Made by a program: the position numbers and the translations under genes
NCBI GenBank assembly: GCA_905221605.1
Contig: CAJNDS010002268.1
Coordinates: forward strand, 195,232 to 259,231
Reading direction: 5' to 3'
DNA: 64,000 bases
Source of the DNA: Symbiodinium natans
Lineage: Eukaryota > Sar > Dinophyceae > Suessiales > Symbiodiniaceae
Shown here: positions 26,301 through 38,000 of the stretch, piece after piece
How positions within the stretch are numbered: the stretch's first letter is position 1
How the letters are laid out: every line of letters starts with the position of its first letter
Notes under the pieces: generated by a model
Seen by the model: only the letters and a program-made list of their open reading frames with translations
Databases searched by the model: none
What the model was told of the DNA's origin: nothing

Positions 26301-29024
26301 AGGGTTTGGGAGGGGGTGTGGCCGAGGAAGAGTGGACCCTAAGCCTTAAACCCTGAACTTCCTAGACCCTGAGTTGACATCTCATCCCCTAGCTTCCTCG
26401 TTTCTTTGTTCGTTTAGGGTTTAGGGTTTAGGGTTTAGGGTTTAGGGTTTAGGGTTTAGGGTTTAGGGTTTAGGGTTTAGGGTTTAGGGTTTAGGGGGTG
26501 TGTTGGGGTTTAGAGTCTGGAGTTTGGAGTTGTGGGGGTGTGGGGGAGGAAGCCTGAGGGGTCTAGGGGTTCAAGGTCTAGAGTTTAGAGGCTTCGAGGA
26601 CCTCCGAGTAGACCCTTATGTTCTCAATTTTTAGGGTTTAGGGTTTTCCTAAACCGTGAATCCTAAACCCTGAACCCTGAACCCTGTAAACCAACAAAGG
26701 CACTTTTTGTTCCTGGGTTCCTTTTGGGGGGCTTTAGGGGGTTTAGGTCGCGTTTTGCAGCGGCTTCCAAGCTCTCATGCCGAACTGGCGAATTCCCATC
26801 TTTGGACAAGCTAAAGCCCTAAACCCTAAACTCCTGAACCCTAAACCCTAAACCCTAAACCCTAAACCCTAAACCCTAAACCCTAAACCCTACACGCTAA
26901 ACCCTAAACCCTAGAGTCGACCCAAGCCACGAATCCCAAGAGAGAGTCCGAGGTCGACGTTCCGAACCCTGAGCCCTGAACCCCTATCGCGACTTTCGGC
27001 GGGTTTAGGGTTTGGGGTTTAGGGTTTAGGGTTTAGGGTTTAGGGTTTAGGGTTTAGGGTTTAGCGCTTAGGGTTCATGGCTTAGGGTTTAGGGTTTCTG
27101 GGGCTCCTTCCTTCCCAGACAAGGCTTCTGCAGCAACAGCAGATGATGCAGCAACAGCAGCTGCAGCCCTCTGCCGCATTTTGGTTAGGCTTAGGGCCCA
27201 AGCCCTAGAATCCTTAAACCCCCCTAAAATCCCTAAACCCTTAACCCCTTTAAACCCAACTCAAATCCCTAAGCCCTTAAACCCTCAAACACTGCAACCC
27301 TTAAACCCTTAAACCATCATATCCTTAAGCCCTTAAAACCCTTAAATCCTTAAACCCATAAGCCTTAAATGAACCCTAAATAAACCCAAACCAAAAAACT
27401 AAAAAGCCAAACAGCCCAGAGCCGTGGGTTTAGGGTTTTGATTCGAGGTCCCCTTCTAAATACTAACACCAAAAAGGGTGTCCTTGTTGTAAGATGGTTA
27501 GTGGGCTACCACGCTTATATGGACAGTGCTCTAAATCAGGGTCCTCCTTTTTGTAAGGGTGCCGTACTTTTATAGGACCCCAACTGACCCTGCTTTAGAG
27601 AACTACCCATATAACCCGATTTGAGAGCCCAAGCCTATGTCTTTGAAGGGGGGGGGGGGGGGGGGGGCGGAACCTCCAAGGATTAAGACTCGTACCCCTA
27701 AGGTTGCACCCCGAAGATTCCCCTCAATAATGTACTCCTCAGATGGCCCTTTACATGTACTATGTTATGGATCTTGAAAACGGCCAAACCCAAAGGTACA
27801 ACCTTCAAGGTCCAAGGTACTCTAAGCCCTAAACCCTAAAGCCTAGATCAACCTCTGTGCAGTCCAGGCAGCAACAGCTCATGCAGCAGCAGATGCAGCC
27901 CCAGGTGAATCAACAGCAGCTCTTGCAGTGCCTGGGCTTTAAGGTTTGGGGTTTAGGGTTTAAAGGGTTTAGTAATTGGGGTTCAGAGTTTAGGGGGGGG
28001 GGGCGAAGACAAAGGGCTCTGTTGTACGAGCGCGAGGTGAGGCACGCGGAGAAGGGGAGCCCTGGAAGCCCTGAAACCCAAAACACGACCCCAAACCGAG
28101 CAGCTTTGAGCCCGAAACTTCATACCCGTCCCAAGAGCTAAACTTTAAACTTGTCGGGTTTCCTTATTTAGTAGCAATAACAAAGTTAACCTTTTTCTCC
28201 TTTTGGTTATTGGAGAAGTAAGGTCCTGATCAACCCTATGTCTCAAACCAGAGACTTCAAAGCCGAAACCTGAAACCCTGAAGTCTAAGGCCAGAACCAT
28301 GAGCCCCCTTGTTTATAGGGGTCCGAAGTATGGGCCCTTACTATATGTAGCGTATATAACCCTAAACCCTGAACCCTGAACCCTGAACCCTGTAGTGTAT
28401 GCAAGGGTTTAGCCATGGACCCCGAAGCCTGAAACCCCAAAAATCCCTCAAAGTCCTACTTGGAGTTTCATGGTACTTAGTGACAACCCCCCCCCCCCCC
28501 CCCGAGGGTTTAGGGTCTAAGGTTTAGGGTTTAGGGTTTAGGGTAACTCATGATAACTGTACTTATAACCCACTTATAACCCACTTATAAGCCCCCTAAG
28601 TCCCCAATATGGCTATAAGTACAGTTATAAGTACAGTTAGAATTGGTTACTAAGCACCATGAACCTCCAAGTAAAGACCCCAAGATTGACTCCCCCCAAA
28701 TCCTTGAAATCCTCTTGAACAAGGACAAAATCCAAGACCCCAAGAACATACAAAATAGCAAAAGAACAACCTTAGACCCCTTAAGACCCCTTACAGCCTT
28801 TGTCCTAAACCCTAGACCCTAAATCCTAAACCCTAAATCCTAAACCCTAAACCCTAAACCCTAAACCAAGAAGCCTTTTATAAGAGACAGCGAGGCAGCA
28901 GCTGCAGCAGCAAATGGGACAGGCCCAAGGCCAGCTCTTCGTCTCCAAGGAGTTTTTGTTGTTAGGGTTTAGGGTTTAGGGTTTAGGGTTTGGGGTTTAG
29001 GGTTTAGGGTTTAGGGTTTAGGGT

Positions 29025-29084
<60 letters not shown>

Positions 29085-32000
29085 GGTCTCAAGGAGTTTT
29101 TAGCGAGGTTTTATTAGGGTATAGAGGGTTTGGAAGGTTTTAGGGTTTAATAAGGGTTTGCAGGGTTTAGAGGGTTTAGGGGGTTTAGCGCTAAGAGGTT
29201 TTACAGGGAAGGTCCAGAGCATTGACGGTTCGGAGCGGTTATAGGATGCAGGTGTACGGTGCAGGGTGAGGAGGTTTGCTCAGCGATTGGAAGGTGCTAC
29301 TTCAACATACCTGTCCCCAAAGTCTCCGCGCAATGTAAGATCCCACATGAGAAAGGATTCCCTAAACCCTAAAATGCCCTAAAACCCTGGGTTTAGGGTT
29401 TAGGGTTTAGGGTTTAGGGTTTAGGGTTTAGGGTTTAGGGTTTAGGGTTTAGGGTTTAGGGTTTAGGGTCCCCTAAAACCCTAAATTGTAAGGGTCTCTT
29501 TTCCCAATGGTCCATCAATTGAAAGGACCTTTTAAAACAACAGCCTATATTGTATATACAGAGGCCTAGAACATCCAACGTTGATGCATCACCCAAAAAA
29601 AGTCCTTCAATGTACGTATGCATACTTATATGGGATGTAGTCAGTGCATTCTTATCAGGACCCCCAAATTAAGGGCCCATTGCCGGGGGGGGGTGCAGAC
29701 ATTTTGAGCTGCTACCCCTACGTTTGGGCAACTGAGGTTTCAGCAGCACCTGCCCCAGCAGCAGTCGCAGCTGACGGCGATACAGCAGCAGCAGCTGCAA
29801 CAACAGCAGCTTCAGCAGCAGCAGCAGCAGCAGCAGCAGCTGCCTCTTGGCTGCAGTGGGTGCAGGGGTTTCCCCAAATCATGGGTTTCCCTACTACCCC
29901 CCTCTGTACTACCCACCCTCCCCCCCCTAGGTTCCCCCAGGAAATATCCTGAATTAGGCTTCATCATCCCTAAATCATCCCAAAATAGCCTTAATTCTGG
30001 GGGGGGGGGGGAAAACCTGGGGGGGTAGTATACAGGAGGGTAGTAGCGGAACCCATGACTAAACACTAACCACCGAGACGCAGACCCCTTTGCCGTGCTT
30101 TCCCGGATCACATTGATAAGGCCTCTTTTTTTGAAGAAAGGGCACCCTTTTTCGCAATTCTTCGGTTCCGGGGCTACCTAGCCCCACTCCCTGGACCAAC
30201 CGAGGGCCAATGGTTTGAAAGGAGCACCTGAAATTCCCAAACCCTGTACTCCAAACCCTCTCCCTGTTCTTTTTGTTCTTCAATTTCGGGGCGGCCCAAG
30301 GTTTGGAGCTGGGACGTGAGGCAGCTCTTGTAAGCAACTGGAGCCCGAACGTGCGAAACCAGAAAGCCCCTACCCAAAGCCCATCCATATTAGGGTTTTG
30401 GGGTTTAGGGATTTGGGTTAGTATTTTCCTTAAGCCATAAACCCCGAGGCTCTCATTCCAGGGTGTTGGTAGGTTTGCTCTTGCGTGCAAGGCAAATGCA
30501 GCTCCAGCAGCAAACAGGACAGGTCATGAACCCACAGCAGATGACTCCGCAGCAGCAGCAGATGAACGCGCAGCAGATGAGTCAGCAGCAACTGCTGCAA
30601 CAGCAGCTGCTGCAGCAGCAGCAGGCGGGGGGGGCGGGGGGGGGGGGGGGTTGCTTGGCTGTTGGTCGAAATTGCTTGGTCTTTCGGGTTTAGGGTTTAG
30701 GGTTCAACGGTTCAGGGTTTTCTGGTTTCGGGTTTTGGGCTCCCGAACCTCGACGCTCCGATCACCTTCGGCCTTCAACTCCCTTTCTGCAAGCTGCACG
30801 AAGCTTGCATAAGAGCACAACGTCCCCTTGCTGCCCTCTGCATCCTTAGCGACGCTATTGTTAAAGCCCTAAACCCTAGACCCTACACCCTAAACACTAA
30901 ACCCTAAACCCTAAACCCTAAACCCTAAACCCTAAACCCCTAAACCTCCCAATGATGATCAGGGCCTGAGTCGGGTCGCAACCCCCTTGACTGCTAGGCC
31001 GGAGCTGCTGGCCAAGCGCCAGGGCCTCAGCGTTTGGGATTTAAGGTTTAAGGTTTAGGGTTTAGGGTTTAGGGTTTAGGGTTTAAGGTTTAGGGTTTAG
31101 GGTTTAGGGTTTAGGGGTTAGGGGTTAGGGGTGAGGATTTAGGGTTCAGGGTTTAGGGTTTAGGGTTTGGGGTTTGGGGTTTAGAACTGAAGGGCGCAGG
31201 CTTTATACGGTTTCGTGGAGTCTTAGGCTTGGCGGTTTCTGGTAACTGTTGCAACAGACTCCCTCATCAAGAGATCTCACCCTAAACCCTAATTAACCCT
31301 AAACTCGTGGTGCATCTGAAGATTTGTGCTCAAATGACCAAAAGAAGACAAAACACGAACGCTTGTTTCTCAACATGATGGGCCGTGATTTGCGCTCTCT
31401 CTCTTCCAGTTGTCGACAAGTCGGTGTCTGACTCCTCGCATCAAATCTAGGACCCAGAGCAGGCCCTTTTTCAATTTCTGTTAGGGTATCGGGTTTCCTT
31501 TTTCGCCCCTTTAAGCCAAGAAGGGCAGCCTCTTTTTTCATTCCTAGGTTGCTCTTGGGTCTAGATGTGAATCGCAGATCTTTCGGGCTTAGGACACCGG
31601 GGCCCTGAAAGGCGCGAGGCAGAGTCCCATGAGTTTACAGGGATCCGAAGTATGGGCCCATGTTACGTAGAGTTTGTATCAGGGTTATATAACCAGGAAC
31701 CCAAATTCAGGGCCCAAACTCTAAACCCTAAACCTTCAACCCTAAACCCCCAAACCCTAAACCCTAAACCCTAATCCCCAAAACCCTAAACCCTAAACCC
31801 TAAACCCTAAATCCTAAACCCCTACACTCGGAACCCTAAATTGGTGGAAGCCAGGGCGGCGGGCGCACAGGCTGTGGCATGCTTAGGGCTTGAGGTTGTG
31901 GCTTCCTTCATCTCGAAGTCCGAAGCCGGCTGGCTTTATCCCTAAGCCCTAAACCCTACACCCTAAACCCTAAACCCTAAACCCTAAACCGGGTGCGTGT

Positions 32001-35000
32001 TTGGGTCTGGTCGGGCCTATGAGAGCTAGTCGGTGGTGTGTGCAGGACGCAGGAACATTTCTTTCTTTCAAGTCTCAGGTTGCCTTCTTCGTGTTGAGGC
32101 TTTAGGGTTTGGGGTTTAGGATTTAACGCCTGGCGTTTAGAGATGGAGCTACTCGTAGCCATCCAGCTGAGCCAAGGAGCTAACTAGAAAGAGTTTTTGT
32201 CTTCTGCAATTGGCCGAAGGGCAGCTCGCCTGAGAGTTAGGTTGTCCAAGTGGAACATCGGTGCTCGCTGCAAACATTGAAGCCCTAAACCCTAAAAGCA
32301 GCTGTGTGTCAAGACCCTCCCGACTAGCAGGTGCCCCTAAACCCTAAACCCCAAACCCTAAACCCTAAACCCTAGATTATTGGGCAACCTCTTATGGCCG
32401 TAAGGACATGCAATCAGTGATCCGGGTTTGGGGTTGAGGGCTTAGGGTTTACGGTGCCTCGAATTGGGGAACATACGCGCCTGACCGCTGAGGACAATGC
32501 TCCTTCGACTCAGCTTAGGAAGTTCAGCCCTAGAACACCTCGTAAACCCTCAAACCCGAATACCTCTTAGCCCTAAACCCTGAACCCTTAATTCCCTCAA
32601 GACATTGCTATCCAAACCTCGAAACTTAACCCGTGAACCCTGAACCCTAAACCCTAAGCCCGAGGCCCTAGCCCAAAACCCTAAACCCTCAACCCCACTC
32701 AACAAAAAAGGTGCCCAATGAAGAGAATCGGACCCCAAAGCCAACGCCAAGTCCTGGCAGTTTGGGGGTTAAACCCTAAACCCTAAACCCTAAACCCTAA
32801 GCCTTAAACCCGAGACCCTAAACCCTAAACTGGCGTCAGGGCAATTCTGCTTTGCCGGGCGCCTCAGCCTACTCCGTCATCAGCGCCTAGGCTGTTCAGT
32901 AGTATACGTTTTCTGTTTTTTGAGTTCTGGATTAGGGTTTAGGGTTTAGGGTTTAGGGTTCTGGGTTCCCTATATGAGTTAGGTAATTTAGGGGATCAAG
33001 CCCTAAACCCTAAGCCCTGGAAGCATGTACCTTTTCTTAGTAGCTGAATGAGTACACTTTTTGGGATACCATAATTCTGTATAGAACTGAAAGTGTACAC
33101 TGCTTTGGGGCTTGTGAACTCAGCAACGAAGACTTCCCTTTTTTTGGGTTCCGGGTTTCTTATATTTGTGAATTAAACCCTTAAACCCTATGCCCAAAAG
33201 TGTGTACTTCGTTCTTCTCCCTGGTCACTACCCTAAACCCTGAACCCTGAACCCTAAACCCGCCACTGAAAACCTTAGGCAAGGGCAACGACCACGGCGA
33301 GGTGGTCATCAGGCCTGGCAGCTAGGGATTGGGGCTTAGGGGGCTTAGGGGTTTAGGGCTTTAGGGGTTAGGGGTTTAGGGGTTTAGGGCAGCTGGGGTT
33401 GGGGCCCAGGGGTGCAGAGACCAAACCCTTAGGCCCTAAACCCCATTCTCTAAACCCTGAATCCAAAACCCTAAACCCCATCCTCTAAACCCTATATCCT
33501 ATACCCTAAATCCGAATGCCTAAATCCTGAACCTAAAGCCTAATCAGTGCTTTGGGCAGTTTAGGACGCAGGCCAGGAGCCGAATAGAGGCTGTTTAGGG
33601 CTTCCGCAGTGGCTTGGAGACATCTTGGGATGGAGCTTGCTGAAAAGGTTTAGGGTTTAGGGTTTAGGTTTAAGGTTTAGTGTTTAGGACTTCGGGTTTA
33701 GGGTTTAGGGCGGATTCCCCTCAACCCTGTTGTGGGTGCAATTTCTTGAGGGTTTTTGGTTTTATTCCTCTGTTGCTTAAGTACAGAAATTTAGTTACAA
33801 GAGTATTGTCTTTTTTGTGGGGGGGAGGGGGTTGTTCAAGCCCTCATGTTGCAGGGTCTCTGGGCCCCGCCACATGCCTCAACCCCAATCCCTCACCCGA
33901 AGCCCGAAACAGAAGGACCCCGAGAGTATGCACAATCCCGAAACTAAAAATCTCAAGCCCCAAACCTCAAACCCCAAACCTCAAACCCCCAACCCCAAAC
34001 CCCAAACCCCTAAACCCCAAACCCTAAACCCCAAACCCTAAACCCTAAACCCCAAACCCTAAACCCCAAACACCAAACCCCAAACCCTAAACCCTAATCC
34101 CTAAACCCTAAACCCTAAACCCAACAAGAAGGACCCTAGTGGGCGACTACGTGGAGAAGGGAGCCAACCACGGCCGCAAGTTCTTCCAGAAGCTGCCAAA
34201 CAAGGGAGGGCGCAACTTCCGTGCTTTAGGGGGGGGTCAGGGTTTAGGGTTTAGGGTTTAGGGTTTAGGGTTTAGGTTTTAGGGTTTAGGGTTTAGGGGT
34301 TCAGGATTTAGGGTTCTAGGGTTCGGAAGTTGCCAAACAAGGGAAAGTCGCTTCAAGGGGGGGTTCAGGGTTGAGGGTTTAGGTTTTAGGGTTTAGGGGT
34401 TATTCAGGATTTAGGGTTCGGAAGCAGTTTAAGGGGGGGTTCAGGGTTTAGGGTTTAGTTGCCAAACAGGGGAGGCCTCGACTTCCATGCTTTTAGTTTA
34501 GGGTTTAGGGTTTAGAGTTTAGGGTTTAGGGTTTAGGGTTTAGGGTTTAGGTTTAAGGTTTAGGGTTTAGGGTTTAGGGTTTAGGGTTTCGGGTTTAGGG
34601 TTTAGGGCTTAGGGGTTAGGATTTTGGGTTTGGGGTTTAAGGTTTAGGGATTGGGTTTGAGATTTAGGGTTTATGATTTGGGGTTTTGGGGTTCATGAGT
34701 TAAGGGGCTAGGGTTTGGGGTTTGGGAATTGGCGTGTACGCAGGGCTTTCTGGATGACTGGGGCTTGTACCTTTTTGTTCCACTGCGCCCGTGCTCCCAT
34801 CCTCGACCCCCACCTCCCCACCTCTGTGGCACCCGCCCGCCCAACCCACCACGAGCAACCCTAAATCCTAGAGGCCCTAGAGCCCCTAAAGCCCCTGAAG
34901 CCCCTAAAGCCCCTAAAGCCCCCAAAGCCCCTAAAGCCCCAAAGCCCTAGAGCCAAAGTCTCTGCATGCGCCAGCCAGGACCGGAGATTTCGTTGAGGCC

Positions 35001-38000
35001 ACAGCTGGGCAAAGCTTGTTTGGATTTATGGGATCCTAGCTACCCCCCCTCACCCCCCCCCCCTCCCCTACCCATAAACCATATATAGGGTTGGGTATGC
35101 TGTATACTACTCCCCCCATCCCCCCAACCTAAAGTGAGGCCCAAACAAGAATGAGTTGAGTGTTCGAGGGGGGGAGGGGGGGGCGGAGGAGGTGGTCAGG
35201 GTACGTAGTACTCATAGGAAGGTAGAGGGCTTGACACAAGAACTTGTAAACAAGGTGGCAGGTTTAGGGTTTGGGGTCTGGGGTCTTGGGCTTAGGGTTT
35301 CATTGTGGATCCAGTGGATCCCCAAATCCCCCACAACCCTCAAAACCTGAAACCTTCAGACACTAAAACTTAACCCTAGCAAAACCCCTAAAGCCCCTAA
35401 ACTACCAAAAGCCCGTCAACCCCTAAACCACTAAACTCTAAACCCCAAACCCTTATTTTTGGGGGTTCGGGACCCGTCGTGTAGGTTTTCCAGGGGCGGT
35501 GAGCACCCCGACGCAGGTGACGGCTTCGTGCCCTGAAGCCTCCCCCTACAGTCGGCTCGAAACCCTCAACCCTAAACCCTCAAGCCTCAACCCTAAACCT
35601 TAAACCCTCAACCCTCAACTTCTCAACCCTCAACTTCCGAACCCGACCTCCGAACCCCGGGTCCGGGACCTTGAGCCTGTTGCCTTGACCCCATTTGCGG
35701 ATTAGGGTTTAGGGGTTTAAGGTTTAAGGGTTAACCCTTAAGGGTATAAGGGTTTAAGGGTTTAAGGGTTTAAAGGCAAAAGGGTTTAAGGGCTTAAGGG
35801 TTGAGGGTTTAGGGTGTTAAGGTGTTAGGGTTTACGGATTTTTGGCCAAGCACACCCCCTCCCCCCCACCCCCCGTCCCCGCAGGTCTACCTCTACTACT
35901 GGGACGGCAGGGATGGGCCCAACTTCGAAGGAACCGCAGCTTCGTGGTTTCAGGTTTTGGGGGCTTTGAGGGGTTTTAGGGTTTAGGGTTTTAGGGTTTA
36001 GGTTTTTAGGGTTTAGGGTTGCTGAGGGGTTTTGCGGTAAGGGTTTTTTGGGGCCCTAGCAGCCTCAGGGCTTTGGGGAATCTAGCGGAGGGGGTTTTGT
36101 CCTATTTTGTGGGATGGACTTGTTCGGGAGAGTCTAGCGGGGTTGAGGGCTTTAGCGGTGTGTCTCTAGGGTGCAGTTTCGGGTTTCGGTGTCTAGGACT
36201 AGGCAGATGGGACGTGCAGTGCTTTTTTGGGGCTTTCTCGGCCAAGGGGCTTCCCTAAACCCTCAACCCTAAACCCTAGATCCTAAATCCTAAGTATAGC
36301 GGGTTAGTTAGGGTTTAGGGCTTAGGGCTTAGGGTTTTGGGTTTTGGGTTTAGGGTTTGGGGCTTGAGAGGTTGGGCTTCACGCTTCAAAGGTCATAGGC
36401 CGCCCTGCACCATATATCCGCGCATCCTGAAGTCTGGCAGGCTGGTGGTTCGGCAACAAGCTGGGTGGCACGGATGCTTCCCCGGCCAAGTTTTAGTCAA
36501 GTTTGCATGGGTTCAGGGTGTAGGTTCAGGGTGTAGGGTTGAGAGCATGGCCGAACTTAACTCAAATGAGACCCCCCCTAAAACCCGGCCTGCAGCAAAA
36601 ACCTACACCCCGAAGCTCTCAATTCCCAAGCACCCGAAGAATCCCGAAGCTTTCGGCGCAAACCCCCCAAAACATCCCAAACTGCGCGCAGGGGTTTCCT
36701 GCATTCTGGGGCTCAAGATGGGGGGGAACGAGGGGGGGGATGGGGGGAGGGGGTGGGGCGGGAGAGGGAGGATGAAGGTCTGGGGTCTGAAGGTTCTAAG
36801 AGTAGAGTAAGATGCGATGTGTCCTAAAAATCTACAAGCAGCGTGATCAATATCTGCGTCCCTACGCCCAAAGGCCCCCCACATGAGAAGTCTTCTGCTG
36901 TGGCCCAAGCCTTCGTGACAGGTTGGGATGTTCCCCCTCATACTAGCAGCCCTTAATTGGGATTATAGTGCCGCCCCTATTATAATCCCTACTGAGGACT
37001 GTTAGCATAAGGGGAGCATCCAAACCCTAAACCCTAAGCCCTAAACCCTAAAACCTAAACCCTAAACCCGGGGAACATCCCCAGTGACAGGTGTGGTCGC
37101 ATAACTCGGACAAGAGCCTGATTCCGCCCACGACGGGATGGAAGATCCCTTGGGATGGCCAGGCTCCTTCGCTGTAGAGCATTCAGCAGTATGTTCTTGT
37201 GTTTTTTAGGGTTTAGGGTTTAGGGTTTGGGGTTTGGGGTTTGGGGTTTAGGGTTTGGGGTTTGGGGTTTGGGGTTTGGGGTTTGGGTTTTCGAGAGTTT
37301 TGCGGTTGGAGCTTTTGCGGTTTTGGTTTTCATCGGCCTCTTGCACTCGCTAGCCCTACTGTGTTTGAAGGGCTGCCGCGCTCCCTTTTCAGGGTCGCGG
37401 CTCCCTTGACGTGGACATAGCCAGACACCTACAGGTTTGCTTCATAAACATTGTACTGTGTTAGTTCAAGGGGTTTAGGGTTTGGTGGCGCAAGCCTACG
37501 TCCCGATAACTCCCAACAGCATGGTAGTTCTTTAGATTAGGGTCCCTTGTGGTCCTTCTTTTGTAAGGGTGCCGTACTAAATACCAGACCTAAAAAACGA
37601 CTCTAATTTAGAGAACTTAGGGTCGGTCCCTTGTCTGTTGTGGGGGTCCTTCTCTTAAAGGTGCCGTAGTATATACAAGACCCAAGAAACGACTCTAATG
37701 TTGAAAACTGCCCATCTGGACCCCGAGCAGGTTCGGCCAACCTTGATCCTGGGCGCAAAGCAGCAGATGCAGCGCGAGGACGCGCCCTAAACCCTAAACC
37801 CTCAACCCTAAGCCCTAAACCCTAAACCCCAAACCCTAAACCCTAAACCCTAAACCCTAAACCCTAAACCCTAAACCCTAAACCCTAAACGAGAAGTTTG
37901 GGTGCGATGCAAGGTCCTTCTGAGGGCTATTTTATGGTTGGCTGCAAGGTTTCAGGCTTCTGCCTTGGGGGAGCTGCTTCTCAGCCCTAAACCTCACACC

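Noticed and set aside
29644-29952. Plus-strand ORF with polyalanine
   Set aside because: It is the shifted frame of the CAG run of e32; the glutamine frame fits neighbouring phases.
30998-31029. Alternative peptide PELLAKRQGLS for e34
   Set aside because: It looks protein-like but its phase does not join e33 or e35; the AGAAGQAPGP frame does.
35041-35125. Third copy of foldback family J
   Set aside because: It has C-rich TACTACCCCC-like strings but no convincing complementary right arm.
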